This document shows positions 1-5,595 of a stretch of 6,278 bases of DNA, piece by piece. Under the pieces are notes generated by a model. The model was not told the origin of the DNA and made no database searches. It saw only the letters and a program-made list of their open reading frames with translations. Numbering within the stretch: position 1 is the stretch's first letter; each line of letters starts with the position of its first letter. The stretch comes from Actinomycetota bacterium (GTDB lineage Bacteria; Actinomycetota; Thermoleophilia; Gaiellales; Gaiellaceae), in contig PLDP01000275.1 in NCBI GenBank assembly GCA_003136795.1, forward strand, positions 2,224-8,501, given 5' to 3'. A program made the translations under genes and the position numbers.

Positions 1-518
1 AGCACTTCGGGCTGCGCGGCGAGATCGACATCGTCACCGGGACGCTCGGCAAGGCGCTCGGCGGAGCCGCCGGCGGCTACGTCGCCGCGAGCGCGGACGT
101 CTGCGAGCTTCTGGCGCAGCGCTCCCGCCCGCAGCTCTTCTCGAACGGGCTGCCGCCGACGGTGGCCTGCAGCGCGCTCGCCGCCATTCATGCGCTCCGT
201 GACGACCCCTCGCTCGTGGCGCGGCTGCGCTCGAACACCCGCCGGTTCCGGGCGATGCTCATCGAAGCGGGCTTCGCGCCGATCCCGGGCGAGTCCGCGA
301 TCATCCCGATCGTGCTCGGCGAGACAGCCGTCGCGATCCGCTTCTCGGAGCGGCTGCTCGACCACGGCGTCTTCGTGACCGGCTTCGGCTTCCCCGTCGT
401 GCCGGAGGGAACGGCGCGCGTGCGCGTCCAGATGTCGGCGGCCCTCGAGCCCGAGCACCTCGATCGTGCGCTCGCCGCCTTCGTCGCGGTCGGCCGCGAG
501 TTCGACCTTCTGCCCTAG
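1..518 (+). CDS. kbl: Glycine C-acetyltransferase (2-amino-3-ketobutyrate CoA ligase), C-terminal part
   Basis: This is the last 171 codons of a PLP-dependent alpha-oxoamine synthase, read in frame from base 3 to the TAG at 516-518; the N-terminal half lies outside the window. The enzyme interconverts 2-amino-3-oxobutyrate plus CoA with glycine plus acetyl-CoA, the second step of threonine breakdown after threonine dehydrogenase, in the cytoplasm. The partial protein contains TGTLGKALGGA, whose lysine (codon 51-53) is the expected Schiff-base residue for PLP. It also has QRSRPQLFSNGLPP, SAIIPIVLG, FVTGFGFPVVPEGTARVRVQMSAA and a C-terminal helix, all closely matching my memory of E. coli Kbl (RSRPYLFSN, VTGFFYPVVPKGQARIR, QMSAA). 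The VTGF..PVVP..TARVR pattern favours Kbl over the related 8-amino-7-oxononanoate synthase (BioF), which is the main alternative. The stop lies 4 nt from the stop of the convergent permease gene. The usual partner tdh is not visible and could lie upstream. Confidence 0.93.
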   Translation, partial: HFGLRGEIDIVTGTLGKALGGAAGGYVAASADVCELLAQRSRPQLFSNGLPPTVACSALAAIHALRDDPSLVARLRSNTRRFRAMLIEAGFAPIPGESAIIPIVLGETAVAIRFSERLLDHGVFVTGFGFPVVPEGTARVRVQMSAALEPEHLDRALAAFVAVGREFDLLP

Positions 519-522
519 TCGG

Positions 523-3078
523 TCATTCGTACTGCAGCGCTGCGAGGATGTTCAGCCGCGCAGCGCGCCTGGCCGGGAAGATCGCGGCGAGCAGCCCGGC
601 GATGATCGCGGCGATCACGAAGACGATCAACGTGCCCCACGGGATCGCGATCGTGAACGAGCCGAGCGCTTCCCCGACGAGCAGCGCCAGCCCGACACCC
701 AGCGGGATCCCGAGCGACGCGCCGATCAGAGCGGTCACGACGCTCTCGTGCCGGATCATCCGTCTCGTCTGGCGCCTGGTCATCCCGACGGCGCGCAGCA
801 TGCCGAGCTCACGTGTGCGCTCGAAGACCGAGAGGACGAGCGTGTTCACGATTCCGAACAGACTGACGAGGATCGAAAGCGAGAGCAGGACGTAGAGCAG
901 GTTCAGGAACACGTTGATGCCGGACTCCTGCTGCTTCTTGAACGCCGACTCGGTCTGCACCTTCGCGTCTGGGAACGATGCCAGGGCCGAGGTGAGGGCA
1001 CCCGTGTTCGCGGGCGACACGCCGCCTGCCATGTCGACGAACGCGAAGACGTTCTGCGGCTCCTGGTAGATGCGGTCGAAGAGGCTGGTCGAGATGGTCA
1101 CGTTGCCGAACGGGGACCCGCCGTTCGGAGCCTTGAAGACGCCCTGCACGGCCAGCGGGACGGTCTGCCCGGTGGGGAGCTCGATCGGCAGCCGCGAGCC
1201 CAGCGCCAGGTGATGATCCTTCGCGTAGGTCGAGCTGACGAAGGCGCCGGCCCGGCCGAGCGCCGCCGGCACGCCGGGCCCGCCGGAGACCCAGGTGATC
1301 TTGATCACCCGGCCGACGTTCGGCTCGACACCGGTGACGTTGATGTGGCTGCCGAACGCGCGGGCCTCGCCGGCGCGGACGCCCGAGACGACCTGGACGC
1401 CCGGCACCTTCCGCACGGCGTTTTCGGAGGCGACGCCGGTCGGCGTGAAGCCGTTCTCGGAGGTGAGGGCGTAGTCGCCGAGGAACTGCGTGTCGACCGC
1501 GTGCTCGAACGTCGCCTTGATCCCCGAGGCGAGCACGCCGACCGCCGTGACCAGCGCGAGCCCGATCATCAGGGCCGCCGCAGTCGACGCGGTCCGCGCG
1601 GGGTTGCGCATCGCGTTCTCGCGGGCCAGCGATCCGGAGACGCCGCCGACGTGGGCTCCGGGCCAGCCGAGGGTCGAGGCGAGCGGCGGCACGAAGCGCG
1701 GTGCGGCCAGCGCCATCCCGATGAAGCTCGCGACGACACCGAGGCCGATCGCGAGCAGGCGCTCGGTCCCGGTCGCGCCCTTGGCCAGCCCGCCGAAGAG
1801 CAGGAGGGCGATCGCGACCGCCATCGTCCCGGCAGCGGCGGGGATGCCGAAGCGGGTGAGGCGGGACGGCGGAAGCGCGCCCTCGCGGACCGCTGCGATC
1901 GGTTCGACCCGCGTCGCGCGGAGCGCGGGCAGCAGGCTGGCGAGCACCGTCACCACGGTTCCGACGACGAGCGAGACGATCACCGTGCGCGTCGCGAAGA
2001 TGGTGTTGCCGTGCGGCAGGTCGATGCCGAACGAGACGAAGAGCGCCTCCAGGCCCTTGGCGATCCCGAGCCCGATAAAGAGGCCCGAGACGGAGGCGAG
2101 CACGCCGATCACCCCGCCCTCGACGATCACCGAGGTCATCACCTGCCGCCGGGTTGCGCCGAGCGTGCGCAGCGTGCCGAACTCGCGCGCACGCTGAGCG
2201 ATCGTGATCGACAGCGTGTTGGCGATCACGAAGATGCCGACGAACAGGGCGATCCCTCCGAAGGCGAGCAGGAACTTCTGCAGGAAGCTCGTGGCGGCGC
2301 TCGTGTCCTGCACCTGCTTCGCGGCTTGCTGGGTGCCACTGCGCACCTGCGCGATGCGCGGCAGGATCGGCTTGATCTCCGCGACGAGCTTCGCGGGCGA
2401 GATCCCCTGCTTCGCGGCGACGTCGATTCCGTCGAGCTTGCCCTCCTTGCCGAAGATCGTCTGAGCCGTCGGCAGGTCGAAGATCGCCATCGTCGCGCCG
2501 CCGATCGACGAGACGTTGCCGAGCTTGACGATCCCGGTGATCCGATACTGCTGAACCGGCCCGCGCGCGACCGCGCCGATCGTGTTGCCGACGGCGAAGT
2601 GCTGCTTGTCGGCCGTGCTCTGGTCGATCGCGATCTCGTGCGATCCGCGCGGCCAGCTGCCGGAGACGAGCACGAGCGGGTTGAACTGCTGCGTCCCCTT
2701 GGTGTTCACGCTGAACGCGAGGCCGGGAGCGAATCCGTTCGAGATCACCTTGCCGTCGCGGCCGACGAGCTGCGCCTGGTCGCTGACGCCGCCCTGCACC
2801 GCGGCCACGTCGGGCAGGCTCCTGACCTTGGCGAGCAGCGAGGCGGGCAGAGACGGGGCGATGTTGCCGCTGTTGCCGTTGCCGATCGCGCTCCGGCCGG
2901 TGATCACGGCGTCGGTCGACTTGTAGACGCTCGTGAAGATCTCGCCGAACCCGGCCTTCAGTGTGTCCGTGAGCACGAACGTGCCGCTGACCATCGCAAC
3001 GCCGAGCACGATCGCGAAGCCGGTCAGGAACGCCCGCAGCTTCCGTCCGGCGAGCCCTTTGAGAGCGACCTGGAGCAT
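523..3078 (-). CDS. ABC transporter permease, FtsX/MacB type, 851 aa with duplicated FtsX domain
   Basis: This is the membrane subunit of an ABC exporter of the MacB/LolCDE/FtsX superfamily. I place the start at ATG 3078-3076, because the protein then opens with the typical short cytoplasmic helix MLQVALKGLAGRKLRAFLTG and the ATG overlaps the ATPase stop (TGATG), implying translational coupling. The longer open frame upstream is only a shadow of the ATPase gene. Apparent order: TM1 about 16-38; large extracytoplasmic domain about 39-266 (MacB-like periplasmic core); TM2-4 about 269-291, 321-341 and 366-386 (first FtsX domain); two linker helices about 412-430 and 441-462; TM7 about 498-518; second extracytoplasmic domain about 519-722; TM8-10 about 725-751, 780-802 and 813-835 (second FtsX domain). 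The cytoplasmic coupling motif occurs twice, as REFGTLRTLGATRRQV (298-313) and RELGMLRAVGMTRRQT (756-771), showing an internal duplication. Ten TM segments and about 850 residues fit the common actinobacterial class. The substrate cannot be told; lipid, lipoprotein, peptide or antibiotic export are all possible. Confidence 0.93.
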   Translation of the reverse strand: MLQVALKGLAGRKLRAFLTGFAIVLGVAMVSGTFVLTDTLKAGFGEIFTSVYKSTDAVITGRSAIGNGNSGNIAPSLPASLLAKVRSLPDVAAVQGGVSDQAQLVGRDGKVISNGFAPGLAFSVNTKGTQQFNPLVLVSGSWPRGSHEIAIDQSTADKQHFAVGNTIGAVARGPVQQYRITGIVKLGNVSSIGGATMAIFDLPTAQTIFGKEGKLDGIDVAAKQGISPAKLVAEIKPILPRIAQVRSGTQQAAKQVQDTSAATSFLQKFLLAFGGIALFVGIFVIANTLSITIAQRAREFGTLRTLGATRRQVMTSVIVEGGVIGVLASVSGLFIGLGIAKGLEALFVSFGIDLPHGNTIFATRTVIVSLVVGTVVTVLASLLPALRATRVEPIAAVREGALPPSRLTRFGIPAAAGTMAVAIALLLFGGLAKGATGTERLLAIGLGVVASFIGMALAAPRFVPPLASTLGWPGAHVGGVSGSLARENAMRNPARTASTAAALMIGLALVTAVGVLASGIKATFEHAVDTQFLGDYALTSENGFTPTGVASENAVRKVPGVQVVSGVRAGEARAFGSHINVTGVEPNVGRVIKITWVSGGPGVPAALGRAGAFVSSTYAKDHHLALGSRLPIELPTGQTVPLAVQGVFKAPNGGSPFGNVTISTSLFDRIYQEPQNVFAFVDMAGGVSPANTGALTSALASFPDAKVQTESAFKKQQESGINVFLNLLYVLLSLSILVSLFGIVNTLVLSVFERTRELGMLRAVGMTRRQTRRMIRHESVVTALIGASLGIPLGVGLALLVGEALGSFTIAIPWGTLIVFVIAAIIAGLLAAIFPARRAARLNILAALQYE

Positions 3079-3812
3079 CAGCTGTCGAGCGATTGCATGA
3101 GCGACACGACGTCGGCCGCCGATATGTCCTTGCGCTCGTCGACGATCAGCCCGTCCGCGAGGAAGAGCACGCGGTCGGCGATCGCCGCGGCGCGGGACTC
3201 GTGCGTGACCATCACCGTCGTCTGCCCGAGGGTGTCGACCGAGTCCCGCATGAGCTGCAGGATCTCGCCGCTCGTCTTCGAGTCGAGGTTGCCGGTGGGC
3301 TCGTCGGCGAAGACGATCGCAGGCCGCGAGACGAGCGCTCGCGCGATCGCGACCCGCTGCGCCTGGCCGCCCGAGAGCTCGGAGGGCCGGTGCGTGCGCC
3401 GATCGCGCAGTCCGGTCTTTGCCATCAGCTCGTCCAGCCACTGCTTGTCCGGCTTCTCGCCGGCGATCGAGAGCGGCAGCACGACGTTCTCCTCCGCGTT
3501 GAGCATCGGCAGGAGGTTGAAGAACTGGAAGACGAAGCCGATGCTGCGCCGCCGGAGCTTTGTGAGCTCCGTGTCGCCCATCGAGGTGATCGACTCGCCG
3601 TCGACCCACACCTCGCCCGAGGTGGGTTTGTCGAGCCCGGCGAGGATGTGCATCAGCGTGGATTTGCCGGATCCCGACGGCCCCATCACCGCGACCAGCT
3701 CGCCCGGCGCAACCGCCAGCGAGACGCCGCGGAGGGCGTCGACGGCGGCCTCGCCCTCGCCGTAGCGGCGCGTGACGTCGGTCGCGTTCACAACTGCCCC
3801 GTTTGTGTTCAT
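3078..3812 (-). CDS. ABC transporter ATP-binding protein, LolD/MacB family
   Basis: This is the 244-residue cytoplasmic ATPase that powers the adjacent FtsX-type permease. All nucleotide-binding motifs are intact: Walker A GPSGSGKS (44-51), Q-loop at Q96 in FVFQFFNLLP, signature LSGGQ (146-150), Walker B IVFADE (166-171), D-loop GNLD (174-177) and switch histidine H204 in VMVTHE. The FQFFNLLP.L.A.ENV stretch and ADEPTGNLDS are typical of the LolD/MacB/FtsE subfamily, whose members act as mechanotransmission exporters with four-TM or duplicated permeases. The ATG at 3812-3810 gives a normal length, with the usual start of the fold (VVNATDVTRRYG) at once. No convincing Shine-Dalgarno lies upstream; instead a TAGCCT hexamer sits 7 nt before the ATG, suggesting a leaderless transcript. 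The stop TGA shares one base with the permease ATG, so the two form one transcriptional and translational unit. No membrane-fusion protein is seen, as is normal for a bacterium without an outer membrane. The cargo is unknown. Confidence 0.95.
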   Translation of the reverse strand: MNTNGAVVNATDVTRRYGEGEAAVDALRGVSLAVAPGELVAVMGPSGSGKSTLMHILAGLDKPTSGEVWVDGESITSMGDTELTKLRRRSIGFVFQFFNLLPMLNAEENVVLPLSIAGEKPDKQWLDELMAKTGLRDRRTHRPSELSGGQAQRVAIARALVSRPAIVFADEPTGNLDSKTSGEILQLMRDSVDTLGQTTVMVTHESRAAAIADRVLFLADGLIVDERKDISAADVVSLMQSLDS

Positions 3813-3850
3813 GCGCCCGAGGCTACCGGCGACGGCGTCGGTACCGCCAT
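3809..3850 (-). CDS. Possible 13-codon leader ORF overlapping the ABC ATPase start
   Basis: On the minus strand an ATG at 3850-3848 opens a short frame encoding MAVPTPSPVASGA. Its TGA (3811-3809) overlaps the ATG of the ABC ATPase as ATGA, the classic geometry of translational coupling. The peptide is Pro/Ala/Ser-rich with no recognised family. The only ribosome-binding candidate is AGGG about 10 nt upstream, which is weak. It would be translated only if transcription starts upstream of it. That conflicts with the leaderless reading of the TAGCCT box, which lies inside this frame. An ORF this short can occur by chance in GC-rich DNA, so it is recorded as a possibility only. Confidence 0.15.
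   Translation of the reverse strand: MAVPTPSPVASGA
3820..3825 (-). promoter_or_regulatory. Candidate -10 box (TAGCCT) for the ABC exporter operon, leaderless
   Basis: Read on the minus strand, TAGCCT (matching the actinobacterial TANNNT) is followed by exactly 7 nt and then the ATG of the ATPase. That would put the transcription start on or next to the A of ATG. No recognisable -35 hexamer is found 16-19 nt upstream (that stretch reads GGCGGT/TGGCGG), which would fit an activator-dependent promoter. The same hexamer type at the same distance precedes the oxidoreductase gene at 4902. Inferred from position and sequence only. Confidence 0.4.
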
Positions 3851-3854
3851 AGGG

Positions 3855-3876
3855 ATACGACCCTGATTCGACCCTG
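3855..3876 (-). repeat. Tandem 11-bp direct repeat, possible response-regulator operator
   Basis: On the minus strand two adjacent 11-mers read CAGGGTCGAAT and CAGGGTCGTAT, differing at one base. Each has an 8-bp GC-rich core followed by 3 A/T bases. One helical turn per unit in direct orientation is the usual layout of sites for OmpR/PhoB-type winged-helix response regulators. If transcription starts at the ATPase ATG, the repeat spans about -43 to -64, a normal activator position. It lies in non-coding DNA between the oxidoreductase stop and the ABC genes. The regulator is not in the window, and the site could be accidental. Confidence 0.45.
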
Positions 3877-3879
3877 GAC

Positions 3880-4902
3880 CTACGCGTTCACACCGGCGAG
3901 CCCGGGGATGATGTCGTCCCCGTAGGCCTGCAACGTCTCCTCTTGCCCGTGCGTCATGAGGTAGACGTTGAACTGGTCGACGCCGATCTCCTCGAGCTCG
4001 CGCAACTTCTCTGCGCACTGCTCGACGTTGCCGATCACGCAGAAGCGGTCGCAGATCTCATCGGTGACGAACTCGCCGTGCTTCGCGCCGACGCGCGAGT
4101 GCTCGTCGTAGTCGTAGAACTTGCGCGCCTGCACGTAGTCGGTGAGCGCCTTCGGAACCGAGCTCCCGTCGGTGCCGTAGCGGTCGATCAGGTCCTGCAC
4201 GTGATTCGAGACCATCGCCGGGAACCAGCGCACCTGCTCGCGCGCGTCCTGGAGGTCGTCGGTGACGTGGCTCGGCGCGCTGACGATGCACTTGAGCGCG
4301 GCGGGGTCGCGACCAGCCTCTTCGGCGGCGCGGCGCGCTGTGTCCATGATCCACTGGATGATGTCGGGGTCGGCGAGCTGGATGATCACGCCGTCGCCCT
4401 GGCGTCCCGCGACCGCGAGCGCTTTCGGCCCGTAGCCGGCGACGTGCATCTCGATCTCGGGCAGCTCCGGCCGGACCCACTTCAGCTGCAGGTCGGTCCC
4501 GTTCCAGTTGACCTCTTCGCCGTTCATGAACGGCTTGATCATCTTCAGCGCTTCCTCGAACTCGGCGACCTTCACCGGCTGCTGCCCGATGTAGCGCCGC
4601 GCCGAGTCGCCGCGGCCGATGCCCATGATCATCCGGCCGTTCGAGATGTCGTGGAGTGTTGCGTAGGCGCTTGCGAGCACCGTTGGCTCGCGTGTGCCTG
4701 GGTTGGTGACCATGTGGCCGAGCTTGATCGTCGACGTGCGGTCGGCGGCCAGCGCCAACACCGGGAACGACTCCTGCCAGAGCACGTGCGAGTCGTACGT
4801 CCAGGCGTACTGGAAGCCGCGCGCCTCCGCGAACTGGATCAGCTCGATCATCCGGCTGTACGGAGGGTCGGGCAGTACGGTGACGCCGAAGGTCAATGCC
4901 AC
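3880..4902 (-). CDS. LLM-class F420-dependent oxidoreductase (bacterial luciferase-like)
   Basis: This 340-residue protein is a complete luciferase-like TIM-barrel oxidoreductase, expected to use coenzyme F420 (FMN is the alternative) for hydride transfer to an unknown substrate in the cytoplasm. Visible family marks are: first strand LTFGVTVLPDPPY (3-15); FAEARGFQYAWTYDSH (24-39); the TNPGTREP loop (66-73); the hallmark DISNGRMIMGIGRGDS (85-100); the barrel strand EMHVAGYGPKALAVAGRQGDG (151-171, partly conserved); and the C-terminal IGNVEQCAEKLRELEEIGVDQF (290-311). It resembles, from memory, the family annotated as TIGR03842 (CPS_4081-type). The start is GTG 4902-4900: an in-frame TGA at 4923-4921 leaves no ATG, GTG or TTG upstream. 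TAGGCT lies 7 nt upstream, and a GGAG 13 nt upstream is too distant for a good ribosome site. It diverges from the FAH-family gene and lies 67 bp upstream of the ABC pair on the same strand, so read-through into that pair is possible. The exact reaction cannot be assigned. Confidence 0.9.
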   Translation of the reverse strand: MALTFGVTVLPDPPYSRMIELIQFAEARGFQYAWTYDSHVLWQESFPVLALAADRTSTIKLGHMVTNPGTREPTVLASAYATLHDISNGRMIMGIGRGDSARRYIGQQPVKVAEFEEALKMIKPFMNGEEVNWNGTDLQLKWVRPELPEIEMHVAGYGPKALAVAGRQGDGVIIQLADPDIIQWIMDTARRAAEEAGRDPAALKCIVSAPSHVTDDLQDAREQVRWFPAMVSNHVQDLIDRYGTDGSSVPKALTDYVQARKFYDYDEHSRVGAKHGEFVTDEICDRFCVIGNVEQCAEKLRELEEIGVDQFNVYLMTHGQEETLQAYGDDIIPGLAGVNA

Positions 4903-4909
4903 GCCGGTC

Positions 4910-4938
4910 AGCCTACTCCGTCAAGATCAAGGAGTGAA
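4910..4938 (-). promoter_or_regulatory. Candidate leaderless promoter of the LLM oxidoreductase gene
   Basis: On the minus strand a -35-like TTCACT (4938-4933, four of six matches to TTGACA) is followed by a 17-bp spacer and a -10-like TAGGCT (4915-4910). The GTG start begins 7 nt after the -10 box, so transcription would start at or beside the start codon. The -35 box lies inside the first codons of the divergent FAH-family gene, so transcription of the two genes may interfere. Sequence-based inference. Confidence 0.45.
4922..4927 (+). promoter_or_regulatory. Weak candidate -10 box (CAAGAT) for the FAH-family gene
   Basis: CAAGAT keeps the two most conserved -10 positions (second A, last T) and lies 6 nt upstream of the GTG at 4934, so it could serve a leaderless transcript. 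No clear -35 element is found at the right distance. The alternative is initiation on an upstream RNA through the AAGGAG at 4929-4934, but that sequence directly abuts and overlaps the GTG, leaving no room for a normal Shine-Dalgarno spacer. Confidence 0.25.
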
Positions 4939-5563
4939 GATCATTTGCGTTGGCAAAAACTACGCCGAGCACGCGGCCGAGTTGGGCGACGATCCACCCA
5001 CGGAGCCGCTGCTTTTCGGCAAGTTCGAGAACACCCTGATCGGGCCGGGCGACTCGATCGTGATCCCGCCCGAGGCGACGCACGTCGACGCCGAGGCGGA
5101 GCTTGCGGTGGAGATCGAGCGCGGCGGCCATCGGATCGCGATCGGCGACGCGCTCGACCACGTGCGCGGCTACCGCGCGGCAAACGACGTCTCGGCGCGG
5201 AACATCCAGTACTCCGAGAGCCAGTGGACGCGCGCGAAGGGGTTCGACACGTTCTGCCCGCTCGGCGACCGGCTCGTTCCGGTGTCGGAGCTCGGTGACG
5301 GCTCCGGCCTGCGCGTCGTGCAACGGTTGAACGGCGAGGTGCTGCAGGATGGCTCGACGAGCGACCTGATCTTCTCCGTCCCGTTCCTCGTCGCCTTCGT
5401 GTCGAACGTCTTCACGCTCGAGCCCGGCGACCTGATCCTCACCGGGACGCCACCGGGCGTCGGCTGGGCGCGCGACCCGAAGGTGTCGTTGCAGCGGGGT
5501 GACGTCGTCGAGGTCGAGGTGGAGGGAATCGGCGTGCTGCGCAACCCGGTGACCGCGGCCTGA
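4934..5563 (+). CDS. Fumarylacetoacetate hydrolase (FAH) family protein, FAHD1-like acylpyruvase/decarboxylase type
   Basis: This is a 209-residue member of the FAH fold family, the short single-domain form like human FAHD1 and bacterial YcgM. These metal-dependent cytoplasmic enzymes cleave or decarboxylate 2-oxo acids (acylpyruvates, oxaloacetate) or act late in aromatic and heterocycle breakdown. The GTG at 4934 makes the protein open with VKIICVGKNYAEHAAEL, the usual family N-terminus; the frame extends further upstream only as a shadow with no suitable start codon nearby. By comparison with remembered FAHD1, the catalytic pair is H13/E16 (NYAEHAAEL), the metal ligands are E54, E56 and D85 (DAEAEL; ANDVSARN), the active-site lysine is K102 (AKGFDTFCPLG), and the substrate loop is GTPPGVG (171-177). 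All are present, so the enzyme should be active. It diverges from the LLM oxidoreductase (31 bp between start codons) and converges on the M20 amidohydrolase. The substrate is not determined; fumarylpyruvate, acylpyruvate or oxaloacetate are candidates. Confidence 0.92.
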   Translation: MKIICVGKNYAEHAAELGDDPPTEPLLFGKFENTLIGPGDSIVIPPEATHVDAEAELAVEIERGGHRIAIGDALDHVRGYRAANDVSARNIQYSESQWTRAKGFDTFCPLGDRLVPVSELGDGSGLRVVQRLNGEVLQDGSTSDLIFSVPFLVAFVSNVFTLEPGDLILTGTPPGVGWARDPKVSLQRGDVVEVEVEGIGVLRNPVTAA

Positions 5564-5567
5564 GCCG

Positions 5568-5587
5568 CGTCTGAGCCGGCTCAGACG
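5568..5587. terminator. Perfect 20-bp palindrome between convergent genes, probable bidirectional terminator
   Basis: CGTCTGAGCCGGCTCAGACG is a perfect inverted repeat with no central spacer. It starts 4 nt after the FAH-family stop and ends 8 nt before the stop of the M20 amidohydrolase gene on the other strand. As RNA it would fold into a stem of about 8 bp with a CCGG tetraloop, identical on both strands, suiting termination in both directions. No T-tract follows on either side, so it is not a textbook intrinsic terminator; U-poor hairpins are commonly proposed as terminators in actinobacteria. A dimeric-protein binding site is the alternative. Confidence 0.6.
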
Positions 5588-5595
5588 GGTGCGAA

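Noticed and set aside
3079..3609. Extension of the permease frame upstream to base 3609 on the minus strand
   Set aside because: The extra 177 codons overlap the ATPase gene in another frame and give Arg-rich, low-quality sequence. The ATG at 3078 overlaps the ATPase stop and starts a typical FtsX-type N-terminus.
466..3765. A 3.3-kb uninterrupted plus-strand reading frame (1099 codons) opposite the ABC genes
   Set aside because: Its translation is dominated by Arg, Asp, Glu, Ala and Gly with no recognisable domain, while the opposite strand encodes two clear ABC proteins with all motifs. Long antisense frames are expected in GC-rich DNA with strong third-position bias.
3844..3854. A third copy of the 11-bp repeat on either side of 3855-3876
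   Set aside because: The flanking 11-mers in register (CCCTATGGCGG and ACGCGTAGGTC on the minus strand) do not match the repeat core; only two copies are supported.
4694..4933. Extension of the FAH-family frame upstream to an ATG at 4694
   Set aside because: The added stretch lies opposite the oxidoreductase gene and resembles no FAH domain; the family N-terminus begins exactly at the GTG at 4934.
3943..5298. A 451-codon plus-strand frame across the oxidoreductase and FAH-family genes
   Set aside because: It is a shadow of both genes with an Arg/Asp/Val-rich composition and no motif, and it conflicts with well-supported proteins in other frames.
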